Assembly: GCA_964558465.1 (NCBI GenBank)
Contig: CAZLEF010000024.1
Location: 25,679-89,678, forward strand
Direction of reading: 5' to 3'
DNA length: 64,000 nt
From: JACJYC01 sp964558465
GTDB taxonomy: Bacteria > Bacteroidota > Bacteroidia > Chitinophagales > Saprospiraceae
A program made the translations under genes and the position numbers. The notes below the pieces were generated by a model. That model had not been told where the DNA came from, did no database searches, and saw only the letters and a program-made list of their open reading frames with translations. Every line of letters begins with the position of its first letter. Positions within the stretch are counted from its first letter, which is position 1. Positions 44,654 through 52,771 of this stretch are shown piece after piece.

Positions 44654-45889
44654 TTAAAGACTTACGGAAGATGCTTTTGCGACACGCATGGGAATACTGA
44701 TACATTTTTTTTCCATATAGTTCAGCATGCGCTCTACAAGTTCGACGGTTGGAGCGTCCAGTTGTTCCAATTCGCGGCGGAAAACCTCATTCAGCGCTTT
44801 TTGTTTGACGGCATTAACCTCGTCCGGAACACTCCGGAAGGCCAGTTCCACCTGCCTTTGTTTCAATAAACCGGGTAACCCTTCCAGGAAGGCGTTCAAA
44901 ATGGTTCTGGCCTTATTGACTTCTTCCTCGCGGTAGGTGTGATTGGTGCGGGCCATCTGCCGCAGGCCTTCTATTTCGATATACCGGACTGGAAATGAAG
45001 CCACTACCCCGGGGTGTACGTTAACGGGTACTGCAAGGTCAATTATGGTCTTTTCACCGGATTCACCGGCCAGCAAATCTTTGTAAAGTTCGGGCGTGAT
45101 GACTGGTTTTTGGGAGCCCGTGCATACGATCATCACGTCAAACCCGCCGGAGTGATTGGCAAGCCCGGTTAAAGGCAGGGCTCTGGCGCCGATCTGACCG
45201 GCCAGTTTTTCGGCTTTTTCCAGTGTGCGGTTGAACACAGTTATATTTTTAAACGGTTGTTTGGTCAGGATTTTGGCGGCAAGTTCATTGGTTTGACCTG
45301 CGCCAATCAGCAAAATCCGGGATTGAGGGGAAAGCGCACTTCGATTCAACTCACGGATAGCCAAAGCAACCACGGATACGGATTTTTCCCCAATTTTGGT
45401 ATTGGAATAAACCGACTTGGCGGCCAGAATTGCTTGTTGCACAACGATTCTCAGCCCGTCTCCGGTCAGCCCCCATTGGGCGCATTTTTCATAGGCTTCC
45501 CTCAGTTGGCGCAAAATCTGCCGCTCGCCGATAACAAGCGAATCGATAGAGGCTGCGACTTCAAACAAATGCCTGACTGCCTTCTCGCCCGACAATACCT
45601 GGAAAAAAGCGGAATGCTCTTCCAACTCACCGGGAGTAAACCCTGGATGGACGAGGTCAGTGAACGAAAGGAGAAAGGACCGGTCGATTTTTTCTTTATT
45701 AAAAAAACAGTACATCACCCGGTTGCAGGTAGCCATATAAAGCATTTCATCCAGGTTGAATTGGCTTTTAATCTGAAGGAGTTTCGATTGAAGGGCCTTT
45801 TCGTCTCCTGCCTGAATAGCCAACCCTGCCAACTTGTTCAGTTGGGTTTGTTTGTGCGTAACCGTGATTATTTGGAGCCGATCAACCAT
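44654..45889 (-). CDS. hemA: Glutamyl-tRNA reductase
   Basis: A 411-residue enzyme for the first step of C5 tetrapyrrole synthesis, reducing Glu-tRNA to glutamate-1-semialdehyde. The catalytic Cys55 is in YMATCNRVMY. The NADPH domain has RILLIGAGQTNELAAKIL, and there is a C-terminal dimerisation helix bundle. The frame extends eight codons upstream to 45913, but ATG 45889 is preferred: a full -7 box lies at 45911-45918, overlapping the longer start. Length is normal for HemA. Confidence 0.93.
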   Translation of the reverse strand: MVDRLQIITVTHKQTQLNKLAGLAIQAGDEKALQSKLLQIKSQFNLDEMLYMATCNRVMYCFFNKEKIDRSFLLSFTDLVHPGFTPGELEEHSAFFQVLSGEKAVRHLFEVAASIDSLVIGERQILRQLREAYEKCAQWGLTGDGLRIVVQQAILAAKSVYSNTKIGEKSVSVVALAIRELNRSALSPQSRILLIGAGQTNELAAKILTKQPFKNITVFNRTLEKAEKLAGQIGARALPLTGLANHSGGFDVMIVCTGSQKPVITPELYKDLLAGESGEKTIIDLAVPVNVHPGVVASFPVRYIEIEGLRQMARTNHTYREEEVNKARTILNAFLEGLPGLLKQRQVELAFRSVPDEVNAVKQKALNEVFRRELEQLDAPTVELVERMLNYMEKKCISIPMRVAKASSVSL

Positions 45890-45910
45890 GACTTTACTTT
45901 TTGCAAAGTG

Positions 45911-45918
45911 CAAAAATA
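45911..45918 (-). promoter_or_regulatory. -7 box of hemA
   Basis: On the minus strand TATTTTTGC is a full TAnnTTTG match, 21 nt upstream of the chosen ATG at 45889. A TTTG at plus 45934-45937 is 15 nt away from it instead of 19. The box decides between the two hemA start codons. Confidence 0.55.
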
Positions 45919-46102
45919 ATGTTCAGGCCAAAGCAAATTGTCATGATTCTGTAAACATGAGCCGCCTGAAGGCCCTCAACCTTGCCGGGGAGCCTTTTTC
46001 TGGCTTAATTATGACAAAACCGGCCGGTCCATGATCAATGGCGCCGGCCGGCGGGTTCGGGTAACTCCTTTAAATTCAATTCAAAGGGACAAACTCCGGT
46101 GG

Positions 46103-46627
46103 TTAAACCTGGGGCTGTCTCCGGAGAAAAACTGCCGAAATGAGTGCGATGATGGCCCCTACCGGGAAATTTTCCAGGAAGGTGATGCCGACCACTGCAG
46201 CGGGATTTTTATAGATCTCCTTAAACTTCTCCATCTCCTTTATTTTTTGTTCAACCGCCTGAGCAGGCTCGCCGCTTTTCCGGATCTGTTCGACTGCCTG
46301 GGCGAAATAGGAATCCATCAGGGCCTTGCCATCGCCGCCGTAGTAATAAATCAACCAACCGATCACGTAGATGACAGCTGCCACCACCGCGATCAGGACG
46401 CCCACTTTAAAGGCGTTACCGAAGGTGATGACGCCGCCGAGGTTTTTATCCCGGTACGACCGTACTCCGAAAAAGATCAGCGACAGGGATATGATCATAG
46501 TTGCATAGCCAATCAACTCACCGGATTTAAAATCTTCGCCCGGGGAGAGTAAACCCATGGAGATCAGCATCAGAACAGCCTGGGCAGCGCCCGCAATTAA
46601 TCCGAATGTCAGAATCGTTTTTTTCAT
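46103..46627 (-). CDS. DUF4199 membrane protein
   Basis: A 174-residue protein with four hydrophobic segments at about residues 5-25, 38-56, 70-95 and 145-168. A charged stretch (VEQIRKSGEPAQAVEQKIKE) lies between the third and fourth helices. The layout, the motif SYRDKNLGG.ITFGNAFKVG and the gene order beside a small LuxR-type protein fit DUF4199, a Bacteroidota family of unknown function. It follows the LuxR-type gene after 135 nt on the same strand, but with its own -7 box. Confidence 0.78.
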   Translation of the reverse strand: MKKTILTFGLIAGAAQAVLMLISMGLLSPGEDFKSGELIGYATMIISLSLIFFGVRSYRDKNLGGVITFGNAFKVGVLIAVVAAVIYVIGWLIYYYGGDGKALMDSYFAQAVEQIRKSGEPAQAVEQKIKEMEKFKEIYKNPAAVVGITFLENFPVGAIIALISAVFLRRQPQV

Positions 46628-46652
46628 GTTTTATTTTTTTGGTTTGACAGGT

Positions 46653-46741
46653 CAAAAGTATAGGCCCGCGAAAGGAATGGCCTCACCCAAAAGGACTAAT
46701 GTGGGTTTCTGACGCCAAATTCACCCAAAAGTATGAGGGTG
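46653..46741 (-). promoter_or_regulatory. DUF4199 promoter and copies of a CAAAAGTAT motif
   Basis: CAAAAGTATAGG (46653-46664) contains on the minus strand TACTTTTG, a full -7 match, 25 nt before the DUF4199 start. A second CAAAAGTATGAGG (46726-46738) sits in a small CACCC/GGGTG stem (46722-46741) that could end the LuxR-type gene's transcript. Confidence 0.5.
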
Positions 46742-46762
46742 TTTGAGCCTTGGGCCCCGGTA

Positions 46763-47209
46763 TCAGGAAAGGATGGAAAGTTCTTTTCCGCGCTGAATGG
46801 CCTGCGTACGCCGTTTAACATCCAGTTTTGAGAATAAATTGGAGGTATGTGTCTTGACGGTATTCAGGGAGATGAAAAGCCTGTCGGCAATTTCCTGATT
46901 GGAGTACCCTTCCGCCATCAATTGCAGGACCTCCAATTCGCGGGGGCTTATGCCGAGTTTTTCGAGCAAGGCGGGATCGCCTTTTTGAATTTTCCGGGGG
47001 GTGAAATCCGCTGAAGTGAATTCCCTGTGGCGGAAAGAACGGGTTAATTTAATCCCCATCCAGATGCCGAGGCCGGAAAAAAGAATGGCGACTACAGCAA
47101 TATAGAACTCTACGGACAGCTCGCGGAGGTAATACCGGTATTCGATACCCTTTAGCAAAAATGTGAGCAGTGCCAGAGCAATGCCGTATAAAAATATCGT
47201 TTTTTTCAT
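46763..47209 (-). CDS. Membrane-anchored LuxR-type transcription regulator
   Basis: A 148-residue protein with two membrane helices (about residues 4-20 and 33-51), a short linker with RHREFTSADFTPRK, and a C-terminal LuxR/FixJ helix-turn-helix at about 83-145 (LGISPRELEVLQLMAEGYSN, IADRLFISLNTVKTH, LFSKLDVKRRTQAI). It lacks a receiver domain, so it is not a classic response regulator. The frame extends to 47260, but ATG 47209 begins the helix pattern and the promoter-like motif at 47265 makes the longer start unlikely. It is divergent from the fecR gene and upstream of DUF4199; this LuxR-DUF4199 pairing recurs in Bacteroidota. Confidence 0.82.
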   Translation of the reverse strand: MKKTIFLYGIALALLTFLLKGIEYRYYLRELSVEFYIAVVAILFSGLGIWMGIKLTRSFRHREFTSADFTPRKIQKGDPALLEKLGISPRELEVLQLMAEGYSNQEIADRLFISLNTVKTHTSNLFSKLDVKRRTQAIQRGKELSILS

Positions 47210-47264
47210 TGACTGCGCCAAGACCTGTTTGCCAATCCAAGATAGGGCATTTTCCGGCATTCTC

Positions 47265-47276
47265 TAAAAGTATAGG
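47265..47276 (-). promoter_or_regulatory. LuxR-type gene promoter motif sharing an 11-mer with DUF4199
   Basis: TAAAAGTATAGG here and CAAAAGTATAGG at 46653 share eleven identical bases. On the minus strand this reads CCTATACTTTTA, one base from the -7 consensus, 56 nt before the ATG. The shared block may be a common promoter or binding site for the two genes. Confidence 0.45.
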
Positions 47277-47308
47277 ATAACATCTGTATAATTGCAAAAA
47301 AAAATTCG

Positions 47309-47351
47309 CATCCAATAGGGGGCCAAGGGGGCATTCATCATCTATTGGATG
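47309..47351. promoter_or_regulatory. 10-bp inverted repeat before fecR
   Basis: CATCCAATAG (47309-47318) and CTATTGGATG (47342-47351) are perfect reverse complements with a 23-nt loop, ending 31 nt before the fecR ATG. It could be an operator or an RNA hairpin in the fecR leader. A TATAATTG at 47287-47294 is a near match to the -7 box in the plus direction. Confidence 0.5.
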
Positions 47352-47382
47352 GTTCCGGCAATAAGCCGGCAAGTTTACCGGT

Positions 47383-48372
47383 ATGGAAGAGGCCAGATAT
47401 TTAGACTTAACGGCCCGTTATCTTTCCGGACAGATCAGTTCGCCGGAAAAAGCGGAGTTATTGGCTTGGGCTGAGAAGTCGCCTGCCAACCGGAAGTTCT
47501 TTGACCAGTTGATAGAGCTTTGGTCCCTTTCAGGCAGGTTTGAAGATGATACCGATTTTTCGATCGATCTGGATACCGCATGGGACAGGCTGGAAAACCA
47601 ACTGCCGGTTCAGACGCCAACCATCAAAAAAATGACAGCGATCGGTTGGGTGGTCCGGATTGCCGCGGCAGTCGTTTTACTCGGGATAGCCGGCTACTGG
47701 GTATCGGGTATCGGAAGGCAATCGCTTGAAATAGTGGCCACCCTGGAAAACGAACAAAAGGAAGTGGTTTTGCCGGATGGAAGCCGGGTTTGGATCAACG
47801 AGGAAAGCCGGCTGACCTACCACCCATCCTTCAAACAAAGAGAAGTTCTGCTCGAAGGAGAGGCCTTCTTTGAAGTGGTTCGGGATGAAAGAAGCCCCTT
47901 TACGGTAAAAGGCGGCGGTGCGCAAACAACGGTTTTGGGTACCCGCTTCAATGTAAGGGCTTATACGGGGGAAACCCGGGTGGAGGTGACGGTGGAAAGC
48001 GGAAAAGTATCACTGGAACCGATTGCATCCCGTAAGAAAAGGGTATTATTGAACGCCGGGAATTCGGGCGTATATTCAAAACAAGAAAACAAGGTTGAAC
48101 TTTATGAGGAGGGAATCTTCAAAGCAGGCGCCTGGAAAAGCAAAAGTCTTGTATTCCAGGATCACCGGCTAAGAGAAATGTTGCCGGTATTGGAGAGGTA
48201 TTTCGACATTACCATCATCCCGAAAAACCAACAGCTGCTGAATTGCCACCTTTCTATGAATTTGCAGAATCCTTCCCTTGACACCTGTTTGCGTACCCTC
48301 GAGTATATAGGCAGTTTACAGGTTGAACAGCGCGGAGACACCATTTATATCGATGGCCCGTCGTGTAAATAG
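47383..48372 (+). CDS. FecR-family anti-sigma protein with DUF4974
   Basis: A 329-residue inner-membrane regulator. Residues 1-80 form the cytoplasmic sigma-binding part, a membrane helix lies at about 87-109, a FecR domain at about 118-212 (VVLPDGSRVWINEESRLTYH, GEAFFEVV, LGTRFNVRAY, VTVESGKVSLE), and DUF4974 at about 255-325 (LREMLPVLERYFDITI). FecR proteins receive a signal from the N-terminal domain of an outer-membrane transducer and control an ECF sigma factor. No ECF sigma gene is adjacent and no SusC follows. The next gene, 22 nt away, encodes an STN-domain protein. Confidence 0.9.
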   Translation: MEEARYLDLTARYLSGQISSPEKAELLAWAEKSPANRKFFDQLIELWSLSGRFEDDTDFSIDLDTAWDRLENQLPVQTPTIKKMTAIGWVVRIAAAVVLLGIAGYWVSGIGRQSLEIVATLENEQKEVVLPDGSRVWINEESRLTYHPSFKQREVLLEGEAFFEVVRDERSPFTVKGGGAQTTVLGTRFNVRAYTGETRVEVTVESGKVSLEPIASRKKRVLLNAGNSGVYSKQENKVELYEEGIFKAGAWKSKSLVFQDHRLREMLPVLERYFDITIIPKNQQLLNCHLSMNLQNPSLDTCLRTLEYIGSLQVEQRGDTIYIDGPSCK

Positions 48373-48394
48373 AACCCAAAAATACCTGTGCAGA

Positions 48395-50053
48395 ATGAGA
48401 ATCGCCGGCTTTATTTTATTGGTGTTTTTTGGAGCAAATCTCAGCGGCCAGTCTGACGGTCGAAAGATTAGCCTGAAATATACCGGTCAGCCGTTGGGCG
48501 AGGTCCTGAAGGATTTAAGCGGTAAATATGAGGTACGGTTCGCCTACAGCAGCGATTTAATTCCAATGGATTACCCCGTTCGGGCAGCTGTTCAGAATGC
48601 GACGCTCCCGGAGGCATTGAACCAGATTTTTGAAGGAACGCCGGTGAAATACGCGTTCATCGGAAACCAGGTAGCCCTGCGCGCCGAATATAAAACCAGT
48701 GAAAAAAGCACATCCCTGAGCAAACTGGAAAAACCGTTGCCCAAAAGTGTTCCCCAAACCACCCCGATCTACCAGGAATCGAACTCCCGGGAAACGCTTG
48801 CAGCGCGGCGATCTCCTGTATCTGAAGCGCCCAGATTAGGGAAAAGAGAACTCCGCCAGTTGCCGGGTGGAAACCGGATCGAACCCGTAAACTTCAGGCC
48901 GCTGCCATCCGTGGTCATCCATGACGATGAAAATGACAGCCGGCGCCGGCTTGCCCAGATCTCCCTTTTACCGATGTTGGGCACCAATGCGTCGGTGAGT
49001 GACAAAGTTTCCAACCATTTTTCCGTCAACGTTTTTTGGGGGTCCAACGGAGGGGTAGAGGGGGTTGAAGTAGGCGGTTTTGTAAATTCGGTCACCAAAG
49101 ATGTTGCCGGCGTCCAGGTGGCGGGCCTTGGGAATAGGGTGGGACATAAGTTATATGGCATACAGGTCGGCGGGCTGTTCAACCGCGTCCGGGAAGACGT
49201 TTACGGGATCCAGGTCGGCGGCTTGTTTAATACGACCGGGCCTGCGACGGCGATTCAGATCGGCGGCCTGTTCAATGTCGTTAAAGGGGATTTTGCAGGG
49301 GTCCAGACAGCCGGCATATTCAATGTATCCACCGGGGCAGCCAATGGCGTTCAGGTATCTTCTTTGTTTAATACCAGCGGCGGAAAAACCAAAACGCAGA
49401 TTGCGACTTTATTCAATGTTGCCGGTGATGTGGAATGGGGCCAGGCCGGCCTTCTTTTTAATGCCGCCAAAAAGGTCAAAGGGTTCCAGATCGGGCTCAT
49501 CAATATAGCGGATACGATATCCGGGATGCCCATCGGATTGCTGAATATTATAAAGCACGGCTACAACCGGGTTGAATTTGCAGGAAGCGAAACTTTTTAC
49601 GGCCATTTTGCACTCAAGCTGGGCGCCCGGTCATTTTACAATATTTTCCAATTCGGCGCCCGCTGGGATGATCTTACGGTTCAGAACAATGGAGTGGCCC
49701 AATCCGGCACCTTTTTTACCTGGGGACTGGGGTATGGTCTGGGCACCAGCGTCCGTTTGGGAAGGCGGTCCCTCATGAACCTTGAAACGGTGGCAATGCA
49801 CGTTAATGAAGCGGAATCCTGGACAAAAGAATTGAATGTACTTGGACAAACCCGGCTGACCTTTGATTTCCGGACCGGCCGCCGGACGAGCCTGTTTGCA
49901 GGCCCGGTTCTGAATGTCATGTTTTCCCGGTTGCATGACCTTGAAACCGGCAGGCGTGGCTCCATTCTCGTTCCCTACTCCTTTTGGGAAAAGGATTACG
50001 GCGACGTGAACGCCAGAGCATGGGTCGGCTTTATGGCGGGAATCCGGCTTTAA
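48395..50053 (+). CDS. STN-domain outer-membrane protein with surface-type repeats
   Basis: A 552-residue protein: signal peptide (about 1-19), an STN domain at about 22-100 (ISLKYTGQPLGEVLKDLSGK, VRFAYSSDLIPMDYPV), a linker, then eight or more repeats of about 21 residues at about 205-400 with the core GVQVGGLFN (for example VYGIQVGGLFNTT and FAGVQTAGIFNVS), then a beta-rich C-terminus of about 150 residues ending FMAGIRL. The repeats resemble LA_2272-type surface repeats. STN domains normally hand signals from TonB-dependent receptors to FecR; here no plug or TonB barrel follows. ATG 48395 starts a good signal peptide; an upstream ATG at 48323 overlaps fecR. Confidence 0.82.
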   Translation: MRIAGFILLVFFGANLSGQSDGRKISLKYTGQPLGEVLKDLSGKYEVRFAYSSDLIPMDYPVRAAVQNATLPEALNQIFEGTPVKYAFIGNQVALRAEYKTSEKSTSLSKLEKPLPKSVPQTTPIYQESNSRETLAARRSPVSEAPRLGKRELRQLPGGNRIEPVNFRPLPSVVIHDDENDSRRRLAQISLLPMLGTNASVSDKVSNHFSVNVFWGSNGGVEGVEVGGFVNSVTKDVAGVQVAGLGNRVGHKLYGIQVGGLFNRVREDVYGIQVGGLFNTTGPATAIQIGGLFNVVKGDFAGVQTAGIFNVSTGAANGVQVSSLFNTSGGKTKTQIATLFNVAGDVEWGQAGLLFNAAKKVKGFQIGLINIADTISGMPIGLLNIIKHGYNRVEFAGSETFYGHFALKLGARSFYNIFQFGARWDDLTVQNNGVAQSGTFFTWGLGYGLGTSVRLGRRSLMNLETVAMHVNEAESWTKELNVLGQTRLTFDFRTGRRTSLFAGPVLNVMFSRLHDLETGRRGSILVPYSFWEKDYGDVNARAWVGFMAGIRL

Positions 50054-50168
50054 ATAATTATTCACCTATTCTTTTGATATTCCAACACGGCTTTTCTCTC
50101 CATGCAAACACGTGGAACGGGAGAGTGATTGCTGTGTCATTTTTGAACAACTAAAATTAACTCGACAA

Positions 50169-50759
50169 ATGAAAAAGTGGTTTTTTATCCTTTCGGCTTG
50201 CCTTGCAACCTCTGCACTGACAGCCCAGCAAGAAACGCTCTTCGGCAACGCCCGCGTAGTAGGGGGATTTGGCGGTCCTATTGTTGAAATGGGATTGAGC
50301 AACGACCTGAACACGTCCGTCGGCGGTGGCGGCGGTATTGTGATCAATAGCTTTTTCCTGGGCGGCTACGGTCTGGGCAGCGTTGATTTTCAGCGGCTTT
50401 TTGATCAGGGAGACGTTGAAGTCCTCGACATCGGACACGGCGGCCTTTGGTTGGGCGGCACCTTCAAACCCTTCAAACTCCTGCACATTTATGGCAGCAG
50501 CCGTATCGGTTGGGGCGCGATCAATGTCGAACTGGACAACAACAATGTGAGCTACGACGACCTGGATAAGATTTTTGTGCTGACCCCGGAAATCGGGATT
50601 GAACTCAATATCACACGGTGGTTCCGGGTAGCCGGGACGGCCGGATATCGCTGGGTAGATGGCGTAAATGAAAACCGCGGATATAAAAATGAAGACTTTT
50701 CCGGCAGTGTTGCAACCCTGACCTTCCGCTTTGGCTGGTTTGGCTCCCGCAGATGGTAA
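50169..50759 (+). CDS. Small outer-membrane barrel-like protein
   Basis: A 196-residue protein with a signal peptide (MKKWFFILSACLATSALTAQ) and about eight amphipathic beta strands (VVGGFGGPIVEMG, GHGGLWLGGTFKPFK, FRVAGTAGYRW), ending VATLTFRFGWFGSRRW. The shape suggests a small 8-strand barrel. It is 43 nt upstream of the DUF2807 lipoprotein gene, likely on the same transcript, and about 115 nt after the STN gene. No specific family is recognised. The longer frame from 50112 lacks a signal peptide. Confidence 0.7.
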   Translation: MKKWFFILSACLATSALTAQQETLFGNARVVGGFGGPIVEMGLSNDLNTSVGGGGGIVINSFFLGGYGLGSVDFQRLFDQGDVEVLDIGHGGLWLGGTFKPFKLLHIYGSSRIGWGAINVELDNNNVSYDDLDKIFVLTPEIGIELNITRWFRVAGTAGYRWVDGVNENRGYKNEDFSGSVATLTFRFGWFGSRRW

Positions 50760-50802
50760 GGAACAGGAATGAAATTTGAAACAACCAAAAAACTATTGCA
50801 TC

Positions 50803-51543
50803 ATGAACAATTTAAAATGGATTATTCCGGCGCTGTTTGTCGGACTTTGCGCTTTCCCCGCCTGTTTCATCGATATTGACGACGACGACGATTGGTTCGG
50901 CTGTATTGATGGGCAAGGCCCCCTGGAAAGCCGGGAACTGATTTTGTCCAACGGGATCGAAGGTCTTGACCTGCGGATATCGGCCACTGTTTTTATCAGC
51001 CAGGGCGACCAAAAAATTGTTGTCGAAGGCAAACCGAATGTGATAGACGAACTCGAACTGGATGTCAACAATGGTGTTTGGGCCATTGAGACCGACCGCT
51101 GCGTCAGGGACATCGGCGACATGAAAATTTTTGTCACCATCCCCGATATTACCTTGTTGAAAATCAGTGGCTCCGGGGATATTGTCAGCGAAGATTTTCT
51201 GAACACCGACGATATCGTATTGCAGATTTTTGGTTCCGGCAATATAGACCTTGGGCTCAATTCGGATGATATTGAGGCTAAAATATCCGGTTCGGGCGCG
51301 ATGAACCTGGAGGGCGATGCCGACCATTTGGACTTGCGCATTGAAGGAAGCGGCGATTTTAATGCCTTCAACCTGACCACCAACACCATGGATGTCAATA
51401 TCTCCGGGTCGGGCGATGCAGATGTGCGGGTGCTCAACGAACTGGATGTCCGGATCTCCGGATCAGGAGATGTGCGATTTAAAGGAAACCCCGTTTTGAA
51501 CGTGTCGATCAGCGGCTCAGGCCGGGTGATTGACGCCAACTGA
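50803..51543 (+). CDS. DUF2807 (GIN domain) putative lipoprotein
   Basis: A 246-residue protein with a signal peptide and possible lipobox (FPAC, Cys21) followed by an acidic run DIDDDDDW. From about residue 125 it has seven turns with the core ISGSGD or variants (KISGSGDIV, QIFGSGNID, KISGSGAMN, RIEGSGDFN, NISGSGDAD, RISGSGDVR, SISGSGRVI), the DUF2807 beta-helix pattern. Role in the envelope is unknown. It is the last gene before a strong terminator. Confidence 0.85.
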   Translation: MNNLKWIIPALFVGLCAFPACFIDIDDDDDWFGCIDGQGPLESRELILSNGIEGLDLRISATVFISQGDQKIVVEGKPNVIDELELDVNNGVWAIETDRCVRDIGDMKIFVTIPDITLLKISGSGDIVSEDFLNTDDIVLQIFGSGNIDLGLNSDDIEAKISGSGAMNLEGDADHLDLRIEGSGDFNAFNLTTNTMDVNISGSGDADVRVLNELDVRISGSGDVRFKGNPVLNVSISGSGRVIDAN

Positions 51544-51575
51544 TCATTTGAAATCACCCAACTGTTGAACAGCAG

Positions 51576-51613
51576 CATGAGTCGTCCCGGATTCGGGATG
51601 GCTCATGTTTTTT
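51576..51613 (+). terminator. Intrinsic terminator after the DUF2807 gene
   Basis: CATGAG-TCG-TCCCG / CGGGA-TGG-CTCATG (51576-51607) forms a long stem followed by six T residues (51608-51613). The T-run overlaps the stop codon of the convergent nucleotidyltransferase gene (51612-51614). Confidence 0.88.
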
Positions 51614-52616
51614 ATTGAGGCAGGCTGAAATCGATCTCGGTATTGTCGCCGATATTCAGGCTTTGCCGAAGACCGGTAATGGCGGTGTCATTCCCAACCA
51701 CTGACTTTTGTAAAATGACCTCTTTTATAAAAACGTAATTACCGATAATGCTATCCATTACGATCGCATTGTGGATTTTGGCATTGGATCCGATGGTGAC
51801 ATGCGGGCCGATGATGGAGTTGACAATTTCGCAATCAGGGCCGATGCTGACCGGATGAATGACGATTGAGTTGTCAAAATTGGGCAAATCGTCGGAGGCA
51901 TAACCCTCCTTATCCAGCAACAGGGCATTGGTTTCCAGCAATACTTCCTTTTTTCCGCAATTAAACCAGTTGTCTACTGTAAAAGCATTGAATTTAATCC
52001 CTTTTTCAATCATGCGCATCAATGCGTCCGTCAACGGAAACTCACCGTTGGTGCGCAAGTTGTTGGCGATATTAAAATCCAGCGCATCGATGAGCATCGG
52101 TACCTCCTTGATCTTGTAAATACCGACCATTGCCATATCCGATTTAGGGATTTTGGGTTTTTCAACCACCCGCTGGACCAATCCTTTCCGGTTGAATTCG
52201 ACCACGCCGTACTCCCAGGGATCCCTGACTTTTTTGACGCCGAGGCAGGAGTTGGGCGTCTCCACAATCTGTTGGAAATTGGCGTCAATGATAGCGTCTC
52301 CAAAAAAAATGAACACCTCGTCGGCATCCTGGAAAAACTCCTTGGCAGTCCATACGGCATGGGCGGATCCCAACCGTTCCGATTGGGTCACAAAAACCTT
52401 GTTGAGCCCCGGGTATTGTTGTTCCACAAAGAGTTGGATCTTTTCCCCCAGATATCCGATCACAAAAACAAAATCCCGGACGCCGATGGCGACCATCTGG
52501 TCGATGATAAAGGACAGGATGGGTTTGCCCGCTACGAGCAGCAACGGCTTGGGCTGGGTGTAGGTAAGCGGTCTAAGCCGGGTTCCTGCACCGGCAACAG
52601 GTATAATGGCCTTCAT
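51612..52616 (-). CDS. Sugar-phosphate nucleotidyltransferase with left-handed beta-helix
   Basis: A 334-residue enzyme. The Rossmann-like N-terminal domain starts KAIIPVAGAGTRLRPLTYTQ and has KPLL, the signature of nucleotidyltransferases that form NDP-sugars. VFIFFGDAIIDANF is the metal-binding Asp region. A short C-terminal helix of hexapeptide-type repeats (about 255-320) follows: IVHPVSIGPDC, SIIGPHVTIGSNAKI, DSIIGNYVFIKE. It could be a glucose-1-phosphate thymidylyl- or uridylyltransferase or mannose-1-phosphate guanylyltransferase; specificity is not readable. It stands alone on the minus strand. Confidence 0.88.
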   Translation of the reverse strand: MKAIIPVAGAGTRLRPLTYTQPKPLLLVAGKPILSFIIDQMVAIGVRDFVFVIGYLGEKIQLFVEQQYPGLNKVFVTQSERLGSAHAVWTAKEFFQDADEVFIFFGDAIIDANFQQIVETPNSCLGVKKVRDPWEYGVVEFNRKGLVQRVVEKPKIPKSDMAMVGIYKIKEVPMLIDALDFNIANNLRTNGEFPLTDALMRMIEKGIKFNAFTVDNWFNCGKKEVLLETNALLLDKEGYASDDLPNFDNSIVIHPVSIGPDCEIVNSIIGPHVTIGSNAKIHNAIVMDSIIGNYVFIKEVILQKSVVGNDTAITGLRQSLNIGDNTEIDFSLPQ

Positions 52617-52771
52617 AATGCCTGATTAGTAAGTCGCTGCTCGCACCTGCATTCGGGCGCAATGCGTATTCAAAAGCCGAATATACGATCAGTAAGCGGC
52701 ATTCCACCAAAAAGACGCCTAAATGTATAAAGTTTAGCTATTTTAGGGCCTGAACGCAAAACCAATGCAAC

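Noticed and set aside
47383..50053. Classical Sus/Fec polysaccharide-utilisation locus
   Set aside because: There is a FecR protein and an STN domain, but no ECF sigma gene, SusC barrel or SusD lipoprotein in the neighbourhood.
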